Positions 1-6,655 of a stretch of 6,944 nt of DNA are shown here, piece after piece. Positions within the stretch are counted from its first letter, which is position 1, and each line of letters begins with the position of its first letter. The stretch covers positions 1-6,944 of the forward strand of contig QHPN01000183.1 in NCBI GenBank assembly GCA_003219115.1, written 5' to 3'. A program made the position numbers and the translations under genes. The notes beneath the pieces are model-generated. The model was not told where the DNA came from and searched no databases. It saw only the letters and a list, made by a program, of their open reading frames with translations. The stretch is from Verrucomicrobiota bacterium. GTDB taxonomy: Bacteria > Verrucomicrobiota > Verrucomicrobiia > Chthoniobacterales > UBA10450.

Positions 1-1214
1 TGGATTAAGCGTCTCCGGGGCGTCCAGTCTCGCGCTGCAGTTTTTTGGTAACTAAAAATCGCGATTACTATTCCTCCGCAAAACAGCAGCGCCCATAGGC
101 CGCTCCCAATCCACCCCCATTCTAGCGCGGTCTGAAGATAATCTTCATGCAAGAATCTCCAGGCGCCCGGAGCTCGGCTGATCGCCACGCTGCTATAGAC
201 CGGAAATACAACGCGAAAAGTTCCTGGGCCGAATCCGAAAAATCCAACATCAGGCAGCGCGCTGATTGCGACGCGTGAAGCCAGCCAACGAGCATCGTTT
301 GGCACGCCCTGACTCAAAGTTTCCCAGCGGTTGAGCGGTTGCTCGATATGGCTTGCCCACCCGAGCGCCAATACTGGCAAAAGAAACGCGATCGCGCCGA
401 CCAGGATTACATTTTTTTTGGTGCGCGAAAGCTTTCGCAGGAGTGTCGGTCCAAATTGCAAGCAGATCGCAATCGCGAGCAAAAGCGCGATGAACTGGGC
501 CATCCGCGACGTATTGGCCAGAACCCCGGCGACAGTAAGAACAAAAACGCTTATCCAAATTGCCCGCATGGCAGGATGACATCGCGTGATGAATGCGCGT
601 AGAGCAAGACCGGCAGTTAATGGCCAGACCAGATTCAAGAACGCTCCGGCATTCGCATGATAATAGTATGTCGCAAAAAATGTTTGGCTGGCGTAGGGAC
701 CCGCCGGTTGCCAGAAGATCATCCGCGCGCCGGTCGCTTTCTGGAGCAAACCGAAAAATGCAATCGAGCCAGCGACGAAACCGATCGTGTACCATAACCG
801 GAGCAACCACCGATTGCTCTGGGAAAGATCGACAACGAACAAAATCGCGCAAAGCAGCAATGCTCCGCGCACAATCCAGGCCGCGCTGATTGCGTAATCT
901 ACGGAACCGGCAAGATACGGCGCAAAATTTCGCAGCGGAACGAACGTATGAAAATCCGAGTCGTAGATCGACCTTGCATTGAGGACCATCCACCCGCCGA
1001 TCCCGATTAGAGCGACTGCTAGAAAAAGCAAAAAGCGCGGGAGCGCTGGCCTCCGCCCACTAATGACGAGTTCGACGATCCAAAGAGTGATCGCGGCCAA
1101 CAGCAGCCAGTTAATTATTTGGATGCTCGCCGATGTTGTGCCGCCGTACGCCCATGGAGCATAAATCAGCGCAGCGAAAAAAATCCAGCGCGCTGCATCA
1201 CGAACGATAGGCAT
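1..1214 (-). CDS. O-antigen ligase/polymerase family membrane protein (partial, C-terminus beyond window)
   Basis: The frame is open from an ATG at 1214 to the left window edge, giving 404 codons without a stop. The start is fixed by an in-frame TGA 15 nt upstream, with no other ATG, GTG or TTG between. The protein is strongly hydrophobic, with roughly ten membrane segments, for example near residues 10-24, 35-51, 60-78, 112-130, 138-157, 218-234, 240-254, 268-287 and 370-388. A long loop near residues 285-365 holds GFGPGTFRVVFPVY (about 327-340) and then HEDYLQTALEWGWIG (about 356-370). This layout, with a loop ending in an H-x-D-Y-L-Q motif before the last helices, is typical of the O-antigen ligase/Wzy_C family. 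Such proteins join or polymerise undecaprenyl-linked glycan at the periplasmic face. It lies 33 nt after the sugar phosphotransferase and is probably co-transcribed. Ligase and polymerase cannot be separated from sequence alone. An A8 tract lies at 412-419. Confidence 0.87.
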   Translation of the reverse strand, partial: MPIVRDAARWIFFAALIYAPWAYGGTTSASIQIINWLLLAAITLWIVELVISGRRPALPRFLLFLAVALIGIGGWMVLNARSIYDSDFHTFVPLRNFAPYLAGSVDYAISAAWIVRGALLLCAILFVVDLSQSNRWLLRLWYTIGFVAGSIAFFGLLQKATGARMIFWQPAGPYASQTFFATYYYHANAGAFLNLVWPLTAGLALRAFITRCHPAMRAIWISVFVLTVAGVLANTSRMAQFIALLLAIAICLQFGPTLLRKLSRTKKNVILVGAIAFLLPVLALGWASHIEQPLNRWETLSQGVPNDARWLASRVAISALPDVGFFGFGPGTFRVVFPVYSSVAISRAPGAWRFLHEDYLQTALEWGWIGSGLWALLFCGGIVIAIFSYQKTAARDWTPRRRLI

Positions 1215-1233
1215 TCCGAATTTCGGATTTCAA
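1213..1233. repeat. Degenerate 7-nt repeat (ATTCCGA/ATTTCGG/ATTTCAA) at the ligase start
   Basis: Reading the plus strand, three consecutive heptamers ATTCCGA, ATTTCGG and ATTTCAA occupy this short intergenic stretch. The first two bases overlap the ATG of the ligase gene (CAT at 1212-1214). On the mRNA strand the unit resembles TCCGAAA. The first two units also form a small inverted repeat, TCCGA-aat-TCGGA, immediately 5' of the start codon, where a ribosome binding site would be expected; no Shine-Dalgarno sequence is visible. The array is short and could be chance, but its 7-nt period matches three other repeats in the window. Confidence 0.45.
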
Positions 1234-1247
1234 ACGTCGACTTTTCC

Positions 1248-2786
1248 TTAGCGTCCTTTCCCGAAGAGCATCGTGTGCACTGTTTTCAGCACGATCATGG
1301 CATCGAGCTTCAGCGAGTAATGCCGGATGTAATAGAGATCGTACTGAAGCTTTTCGACCGCGTCCTCATCGCTCTCGCCGTAAGGATAATTCACCTGGGC
1401 CCACCCCGTGATCCCCGGTTTCACCAAATGGCGGAAATGATAGAAGGGTATCCCCTTCTCATATTGTTCGGCGCACCTGACCCATTCCGCGCGTGGACCA
1501 ATCAGGCTCATGTCGCCCTTAAAAACATTCCAAAGTTGCGGCAGCTCATCGAGCCGCAGCTTCCGCAACCAGCGGCCGACACGCGTCACGCGCGGATCAC
1601 CTTTGCGCGTGTAGAGATCGGCCCGCTCCTCAGTCGCTCCATTCTGGTCACGCATGAACATCGTGCGGAACTTATATGCCGTAAAAATGTGATCTTCGCG
1701 TCCAACACGCGATTGCCGGAAGATTGCCGGTCGGCCGTTCTCCATCCAAATCAACAAGAAAATCAGCAGAAAAAGCGGAGCGAAAATCAGAAGGAGAGTG
1801 GCCGAAAAGAGCAGGTCGCAAACACGCTTTAAGTAATGATACGGCGAAATACGCGCCAATTGAAAACCCATCTGCAACGGCCAGAATGGGTCGATCGTGT
1901 GCACCGGCACATGACGCCAATGCGCCTCATAAAATGATTCGAGAGTATAAACACGCGTGCGTTGAAATTGCGTTCGCACTAATCGTTCGAGCAGTTCCGG
2001 ACCAAGCTTCTCAATGCTCTCCGCCAAAATCACGCCGCTGTAACGTCCATCAAGTTGGGCAAGCCTGGCGGCGATGCCGCCTTGAATGATTGGCGATCCC
2101 TCGCCCGCGATCGCAGATCCAACACGCGCGACATCGTTGTCCACGAATTCCAATTGCTGCTGCTGGTTCGGCGATTGTCTGTAAGCCTGATAGAAACGGC
2201 TCGCAAGCTCACCGCTGCCGATTACGAGAAATGCCCGCTGCGCGGCTGAAGCTGCGAAGAGCTGCCGGAAAACGCGCCGGTAAACCAGCGATATCGGAAG
2301 AAATGCCATGAAGCTGACTAACAGCACACCGCGACTCGGTTTCATCGTCTGGTCGAAAGTCGCGGTCGAATAAATTAATAGCGAACTCACTGCCGCTGCT
2401 GCCGCTACCGCGAGAATATGCTCCGTCGTGTACGTCAGGCTCCGCATCTCGGTATATCGGCTATACCCACCGATGATGTAGAGCGATTGCAGGATTACTG
2501 CGAGCGTGACCAAATCGACCAGAAAAAATTCAAACGGAGTCACGAAAAAAGCGTCGCGCCGCACATAACCCACCAATCCATAAAGCAAGACCCAGCACAC
2601 GATATCGCAGGTCAGGTAAAATAAGGGGACGATCCAGTCGTGCTCGCGGATTTTCGGAGAGGGATGCTTCTGCGCTTGGAGGTTTGTTATCTCCTCGGGG
2701 GCAATTGCCTGCCAGACAGAAGCGCCGGTCAAATTATCCGCCCGCAGCCTTGATTGAGATGCATTCGTTGATTGCTGAGCAAACAT
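1248..2786 (-). CDS. Polyprenyl-phosphate sugar phosphotransferase, PEP-CTERM/EpsB type (initiating transferase)
   Basis: This inner-membrane enzyme moves a sugar-1-phosphate from a nucleotide sugar to undecaprenyl phosphate, starting the repeat unit. With the ATG at 2786 it has 512 residues, normal for the long two-part family. There are four N-terminal membrane helices (about 53-75, 85-107, 123-141, 154-170). A Rossmann-like CoA_binding_3 region follows, with VIGSGELASRF near 188-198. The C-terminal catalytic domain runs from about 320: KRVCDLL plus a hydrophobic hairpin, FRQSRVG, KFRTM (about 372), LDELPQLWNVFKGDMSLIGPR (about 412-432) and PGITGWAQVNYPYG. The final stretch, with EKLQYDLYYI and LFGKGR at the end, closely resembles the PEP-CTERM-associated sugar transferase family (TIGR03013) as I recall it. 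A TTG at 2843, 4 nt after the preceding stop, would add 19 residues. I prefer ATG because the extension is unlike the family and neither start has a clear ribosome binding site. The sugar is unknown. Confidence 0.92.
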   Translation of the reverse strand: MFAQQSTNASQSRLRADNLTGASVWQAIAPEEITNLQAQKHPSPKIREHDWIVPLFYLTCDIVCWVLLYGLVGYVRRDAFFVTPFEFFLVDLVTLAVILQSLYIIGGYSRYTEMRSLTYTTEHILAVAAAAAVSSLLIYSTATFDQTMKPSRGVLLVSFMAFLPISLVYRRVFRQLFAASAAQRAFLVIGSGELASRFYQAYRQSPNQQQQLEFVDNDVARVGSAIAGEGSPIIQGGIAARLAQLDGRYSGVILAESIEKLGPELLERLVRTQFQRTRVYTLESFYEAHWRHVPVHTIDPFWPLQMGFQLARISPYHYLKRVCDLLFSATLLLIFAPLFLLIFLLIWMENGRPAIFRQSRVGREDHIFTAYKFRTMFMRDQNGATEERADLYTRKGDPRVTRVGRWLRKLRLDELPQLWNVFKGDMSLIGPRAEWVRCAEQYEKGIPFYHFRHLVKPGITGWAQVNYPYGESDEDAVEKLQYDLYYIRHYSLKLDAMIVLKTVHTMLFGKGR

Positions 2787-2847
2787 GAAACGGTTTGTTT
2801 CGCTTGAAAATCGCGAGGTTCGACATTGCAACAATTCCGGCAAGATG

Positions 2848-3741
2848 TCAGCAAGATTCCCGTCGCGCGCCGCAGAGGGTCAACTCGCGCGCCTTGGCTG
2901 CGCTGACTAGCTCATACCAGGCGAGCAGCCGGCACAAGATCCAGCCACGGTAACCGTCGCGAAAACCCTGCCGCCAAACATAATGATAGAAAAAACGCAG
3001 CGTTGGCCGGAAAGGCGCGCGGCGCGTGAATCGCTTCAACCAGCGCTTCCGCTGCAACGCTGTTCCAAAGGGGTTCGGACGCAGCGTTTCCTCGCCTGAG
3101 CGCCGGCATAACTGCGCGCGCACCGCAGCTTCCCATGAAGCATAGCGATTGTGTTTCTCGATGAAGGTCGTGATATCAGGAAACGCATAATGCTCCATCG
3201 GAGCAGAAAGATAATCGGCTCGACCATTGAGCAACACGTGCTCGTGCACTTCGTTGTCGCCCGAGTTAAACCCGCTGCCAGCCTCAACTCGCTCATAGCG
3301 TCCTTTCCGGTGTCGGAAGAGCCGCAAGTTCCAGCTCGGAAAATAACCACAGTGATTGATCCAACCGTCCAAAAACCAAAACCGGCGGTTCAGGTAAAAT
3401 CCATCCAAATTAGGGCGGCGAATGGCCGACCTGATCTCGCGTTCCAATTCCGGCGTTATGCGCTCATCCGCATCGATGATCAGCACCCAGTCGTGCCGCC
3501 AGGGGATATTTTGCAGGGACCAATTTTTTTTTCGCGGGAATTTTTGATTCCACGCGAACTGGACCACTCGCGCACCGGCTGTGGTAGCGAGATCCTGCGT
3601 CCCATCCGTGCTTGCAGAATCAACAACGACAATTTCATCTGCAAACGAAACGCTGGCGAGACAATCGCGCAGGTTTGCCGCTTCGTTTTTAACGGGAACG
3701 AGCACCGATAACGGCGCGCGCCTATTATCTTCTCCGCTCAT
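2848..3741 (-). CDS. Family 2 glycosyltransferase, WaaE/LgtF-like
   Basis: A complete 297-residue GT-A fold transferase, expected at the cytoplasmic face of the inner membrane. Visible motifs are LSVLVPVKNEAANL (11-24, nucleotide-sugar binding strand), DEIVVVDSASTDGT (35-48), FPRKKNWSL (68-76), DWVLIIDADERI (84-95) with the D90-A-D92 metal-binding DxD equivalent, LRLFR (139-143) and EVHEHV (164-169). The combination of DADERI, the RLFR segment and a VHEH motif is characteristic of the beta-1,4-glucosyltransferase-like group containing WaaE and LgtF. The basic, aromatic C-terminus (about 225-285) probably lies against the membrane. Donor and acceptor cannot be deduced. The ATG at 3741 overlaps the stop of the acetyltransferase gene by 4 nt (ATGA), which decides the start and suggests coupled translation. 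The codons for RKKN contain a run of nine A residues (plus-strand T at 3524-3532). Confidence 0.92.
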   Translation of the reverse strand: MSGEDNRRAPLSVLVPVKNEAANLRDCLASVSFADEIVVVDSASTDGTQDLATTAGARVVQFAWNQKFPRKKNWSLQNIPWRHDWVLIIDADERITPELEREIRSAIRRPNLDGFYLNRRFWFLDGWINHCGYFPSWNLRLFRHRKGRYERVEAGSGFNSGDNEVHEHVLLNGRADYLSAPMEHYAFPDITTFIEKHNRYASWEAAVRAQLCRRSGEETLRPNPFGTALQRKRWLKRFTRRAPFRPTLRFFYHYVWRQGFRDGYRGWILCRLLAWYELVSAAKARELTLCGARRESC

Positions 3742-4283
3742 TGGGTAATCTCACGTCTTTTGCTTTCGCGTGCCGGATTCCCGACGACAATCATCCACGG
3801 TCTCACGTCTTTCATTGCTACCGCCCCCGCTCCAACAATCGCGCCTTCGCCAACCGTTATTCCCGGCCCCACGAACGCGTCGGCGCAAACCCATGCCTCG
3901 GGGCCGATGTCGATCTTCGCACGAACCAGCGGAAAATCGGGTTTCGTGTGATCGTGCGTACCTGCGCAAAGATGAGCGCGGTACGAAATTGTCGCACGAT
4001 CTCCGATTGTAACGCGGCCGAGATTGTAAACATAAGCGTGCTCGCCAATCGCGCTTTCATCTCCCGCTTCCAAGTTCCACGGGAAATAGATGGTCGCCGA
4101 AGCATAGATGTGAGCGTTCCGCCCGATCTTTGCTCCAAGACGGCGAAGCAGAAATCGCCTCCACCCGAAACAGGGCCTTGGACTGAACCGGAAAAGCGGT
4201 TGCGCGAAGATCCACAACACCCGCCGGACCATATCGCTGGAGGAGTAATTTTGCGTGCGACGGTTTCGTGCGACGTCCAACAT
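3738..4283 (-). CDS. WcaF-like acetyltransferase (left-handed beta-helix)
   Basis: A complete 181-residue protein of the hexapeptide-repeat acyltransferase family. It opens with MLDVARNR and a hydrophobic, basic segment FSPRPCFGWRRFLLRRLGAKIG (about 33-54) typical of the WcaF group, so the ATG at 4283 fits the family's usual N-terminus. Hexapeptide turns follow: IGRNAHIYASATIYFPWNLE, IGEHAYVYN, IGDRATISYRAHLCAGTHDH, IGPEAWVCADAFVGPGITVGEGAIVGAGAV (about 126-155), ending in VVGNPAR. His110 or His112 in AGTHDH is the likely catalytic base. The family transfers acetyl from acetyl-CoA to a sugar hydroxyl; in colanic acid synthesis WcaF is assigned to O-acetylation. Here the target is presumably a sugar of the lipid-linked repeat unit. 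Its ATG follows the TAA of the preceding glycosyltransferase by 1 nt (TAATATG), and its TGA overlaps the next ATG, so it sits firmly inside the operon. Confidence 0.92.
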   Translation of the reverse strand: MLDVARNRRTQNYSSSDMVRRVLWIFAQPLFRFSPRPCFGWRRFLLRRLGAKIGRNAHIYASATIYFPWNLEAGDESAIGEHAYVYNLGRVTIGDRATISYRAHLCAGTHDHTKPDFPLVRAKIDIGPEAWVCADAFVGPGITVGEGAIVGAGAVAMKDVRPWMIVVGNPARESKRREITQ

Positions 4284-4284
4284 A

Positions 4285-5469
4285 TTAGTTCAAGCGGACT
4301 GTATCCGGCGGTGAGCCTCCGCCGAGCGCCCACTCGTAAACCGCGCGCATCTGTTCACCAATTCGTGGCCACGAAAATTTTTCTGCTACCAGAGTCCGCC
4401 CGCGCGCACCCATTTCTCTGCGATCGCTTTCGACCATCTCGAATAACTGCCTCAGACCCTTCGCGATGTCAGTGGCCTCCGTGCCGATGCGAAGGGCCGC
4501 TGTGGCCGCGAAGCCTTCTGGCAGGTTGCATTCAGGCGTCATTAGCACGGGCTTCGCATAAGCCCACGCCTCGAGCACCGTCATTGGCAGACCTTCGCTA
4601 AACGACGGCATTACAAAAGCGTTACATGCGCGATAACATCCATCCCTGTCCGCGCCGAACCGTGATCCCACAAACGCAACACTCATCAGAAGTCCCAGGT
4701 CAGAGGCCAGCTTTTCGAGTTCGTCTTCATATCCGCCTTGGTCCCAGCCCACGATGGCGAGTATCCAGGAGTCAATCGTTGAGAGTTGAGAGTTGAGAGT
4801 TGCTTTCCAACCACGAATCAAATTGGCCAGGTTTTTCTTCGGATGCAGCCGTCCGAGATAAAGCAGGACCTTTCTACCCTGAGCGAACGGTTCGAATGGC
4901 GAATTTTCAACGCTCAACTTCAAACTCTCAACTGCTCGCAGCAGATCAGCTCCATTGGGAATAACGCAAATCGGATTGCGCAGACCGTACTCACGCATAC
5001 TCTCGTATTCTCCTTCTGAAACGGCGTGAAAACAGGCGGCGCTGCGATGCGCAGCATCCTCCCAGAGCGCGCGCGCCAAGCGCTTTTTCCAATGCGCATT
5101 TCGAAGCGCCCACGGGTCGAGCATTCCATGCGCGGTATACATGAGAGGCCGTTTTGTCCGCCGATGCCACAGATATCCGGCAAGCGAAGCGTACGTCCAA
5201 AGCCCATGCACATGCACGATATCAGGTGATCTTTCCGCGAGATATTTTGCGTAGCTGATGGCGTAACCAAAACTGCGCGGAAACAATGGCTGGAATACGG
5301 CCGGCCGCAAAGGCGCCCATTCTTTGATGTCTGCGTTCGTGAATTCGTCCTCCACGCCTAGCACGGTCATTTCTTGTTCCCGGCCGGTTGTCTGGGCGAG
5401 CCGGCGGCACGCATCAAATAGTCCTCCCGATTTTCGTGAAACGGAATTCAGTAGGTACGCTATCTTCAT
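4285..5469 (-). CDS. Family 4 glycosyltransferase (GT-B), intact
   Basis: A complete 394-residue retaining glycosyltransferase of GT4 architecture, presumed cytoplasmic. The N-terminal domain has MKIAYLLNSVSRKSGG (1-16), DIVHVHGLWTYAS (83-95), TAHGMLDPWAL (112-122) and VIPNGAD (169-175). The C-terminal domain has LLYLGRLHPKKNL (202-214), LAIVGWDQGGYEDELEKLA (237-255) and PSFSEGLPMTVLEAWAYAKPVL, with the E292-x7-E300 pair that contacts the donor sugar in this family. Donor and acceptor are unknown; the HGLW and HPKKN motifs are common in EPS-cluster GT4 enzymes. The start ATG at 5469 overlaps the upstream stop (ATGA). Two stretches (residues about 179-188 and 223-231) are encoded by 7-nt-period repeat DNA. 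They lie in the interdomain linker and in a loop before a core strand, so the enzyme seems to tolerate them. Confidence 0.93.
   Translation of the reverse strand: MKIAYLLNSVSRKSGGLFDACRRLAQTTGREQEMTVLGVEDEFTNADIKEWAPLRPAVFQPLFPRSFGYAISYAKYLAERSPDIVHVHGLWTYASLAGYLWHRRTKRPLMYTAHGMLDPWALRNAHWKKRLARALWEDAAHRSAACFHAVSEGEYESMREYGLRNPICVIPNGADLLRAVESLKLSVENSPFEPFAQGRKVLLYLGRLHPKKNLANLIRGWKATLNSQLSTIDSWILAIVGWDQGGYEDELEKLASDLGLLMSVAFVGSRFGADRDGCYRACNAFVMPSFSEGLPMTVLEAWAYAKPVLMTPECNLPEGFAATAALRIGTEATDIAKGLRQLFEMVESDRREMGARGRTLVAEKFSWPRIGEQMRAVYEWALGGGSPPDTVRLN
4778..4802. repeat. Perfect 7-nt tandem repeat, GTTGAGA x 3.6, inside a glycosyltransferase gene
   Basis: Three exact copies of GTTGAGA followed by GTTG. 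On the coding strand this reads CAACTCT repeats and encodes ATLNSQLST (residues about 223-231) of the GT4 enzyme. In GT4 proteins this is the variable segment between the helix after the PKKN motif and the next core strand. Three copies make 21 nt, so the reading frame is kept. A looser array of the same unit lies about 100 bases away. Confidence 0.85.
4907..4934. repeat. Degenerate 7-nt repeat of the TCAACTC type in the glycosyltransferase linker
   Basis: The plus strand reads TCAACGC, TCAACTT, CAAACTC, TCAACTG, four imperfect heptamers related to the perfect array at 4778-4802 but in the opposite orientation (TCAACTC here versus its complement GAGAGTT there). They encode AVESLKLSVE (residues about 179-188), in the linker between the two Rossmann domains. 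Confidence 0.6.
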
Positions 5470-6097
5470 CGCCGGTATCGCATCGCGCCGAAAAGGACGG
5501 CGCGCTCAAGTGCTCCAAATTTCTTTCGCGGGAGTTCAATCGCCACCTTGGCGGCACGCGTCAACCCTTCGCCGAACCGCTCAGGCCCAAAATTCGCCGC
5601 GATTCTGCGGCTCGCTTCTTCAAGGCGCTTTCGCCCATCCTGTGATAACGAAGCCATCTCGCACAGACGCGAGAGCAATTCATGCTCATCCGTCGGATCA
5701 AAAGTAAACCCGTTGTTCTGCGCCAATTCCGGCACGCAACCGCACCGGTTTGAGACAATCACAGGCAAATCTGATGCGATCGCTTCGTTTACGACCAATC
5801 CCCATTGCTCGGTCGTGCTGGCATGAACAAATGCCTTGGCCAGCCCATAATAGAAAGGCAACTCGTCGTACTGCTTGAAGCCCGGCAGCAGCACGGAGCC
5901 GTCCAAGCGAAGTTCAGCGATCAGGCGGCAGAGATCAGATTTCAGCGGACCGTCACCAAGAAGCACAAGGTCCCAGGGTCCAGCGTCAGCAGCGGCATGG
6001 CAATACCCCGCGTATCCGCGAATGAGCGTGGAGAGGTTCTTCTTCTCAATGAATCGGGCTGACGCCAGGAAATAGTTTTCGGGTAACCCGTATTTTT

Positions 6098-6128
6098 TTC
6101 TGACTTCTTCCTTCTGCCCCCTAACTTC
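6098..6128. repeat. Degenerate 7-nt repeat (TTCTGAC/TTCTTCC/TTCTGCC/CCCTAAC) in glycosyltransferase linker
   Basis: Four imperfect heptamers plus TTC in a row on the plus strand. On the coding strand they read as GAAGTCA-like units and encode EVRGQKEEVRK, residues about 179-189 of the repaired GT4 protein. This falls between VVDNDYF of the N-terminal domain and the YFLASARF strand of the C-terminal domain, i.e. in the interdomain linker. Confidence 0.6.
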
Positions 6129-6348
6129 ATTCGCGCCTCGCGCGAAGTAATCGTTGTCCACTACGTCATACCCCGTGAAGATCCGGTCGCGAGGCATCTC
6201 CAAGGCAATCAGATAGTCAATGTGACGCTGACCGCCAACAAGCGCGGTTGAATAAAGATCGACAATCCGTTGCTTGATCCATTCGCGCCACGCGACGCGA
6301 GGTTTGTCCAAGGCTGTGCTTTCCGACATCAAAATCGAGGGGGTTCCG

Positions 6349-6358
6349 GTCTCGTCTC
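6349..6358. repeat. 5-bp tandem duplication (GTCTC x 2) causing the frameshift
   Basis: GTCTC at 6349-6353 is repeated exactly at 6354-6358 (coding strand GAGAC GAGAC). Deleting either copy restores one continuous glycosyltransferase reading frame across the site, with a family-like sequence on both sides (VET followed by GTPSILMSES). Confidence 0.9.
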
Positions 6359-6655
6359 CACACACCATCGCAAAGCCGCGAGCGCACTTTTGCCTGACCA
6401 TCCCGGAATCGCCACTGCATCCGGACAACAAACTTGCAACGCATCTTCGATGCGTTCAGAAACCTGCTTCGCGGACATCGTGCGCGTGTCTCCGCGAGAA
6501 AACAGAGTCACTCGCGAATATCCCGCCGCGCCCTTGACTGGCGACCAGGCGTATTCGTCCGGTTTGGCTGCAATCTCGATGCCGATCACATCACAATCGC
6601 GTGCGGCTGCTTTAAGTCGCGCGCAATGATAGGGACCGAACCGATGAAAGATGAC

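Noticed and set aside
250..993. Minus-strand open frame of 247 codons, Cys/Arg-rich
   Set aside because: It is an alternative frame of the ligase gene. The other frame gives a continuous multi-helix membrane protein with the HEDYLQ motif, so this one is a shadow.
1119..1832. Plus-strand open frame of 237 codons
   Set aside because: It is antisense to the catalytic domain of the sugar phosphotransferase and its sequence shows no protein-like domain or membrane pattern.
2787..2847. Promoter or separate leader between the family 2 glycosyltransferase and the phosphotransferase
   Set aside because: No clear -35/-10 pair or terminator hairpin is visible; the stretch may simply be a TTG-started N-terminal extension or a short untranslated gap.
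3151..3711. Plus-strand open frame of 186 codons
   Set aside because: It is antisense to the WaaE-like glycosyltransferase and has no independent support.
3741..4601. Long plus-strand open frame (286 codons) antisense to the acetyltransferase and glycosyltransferase
   Set aside because: It lies opposite two genes with clear family motifs, has no recognisable domain, and its composition is that expected of an antisense shadow of GC-rich coding DNA.
4778..4934. Could the repeats around the glycosyltransferase linker be a CRISPR array or insertion-sequence ends?
   Set aside because: The units are 7 nt long, directly adjacent without spacers, and there is no transposase or target-site duplication; they are short tandem repeats.
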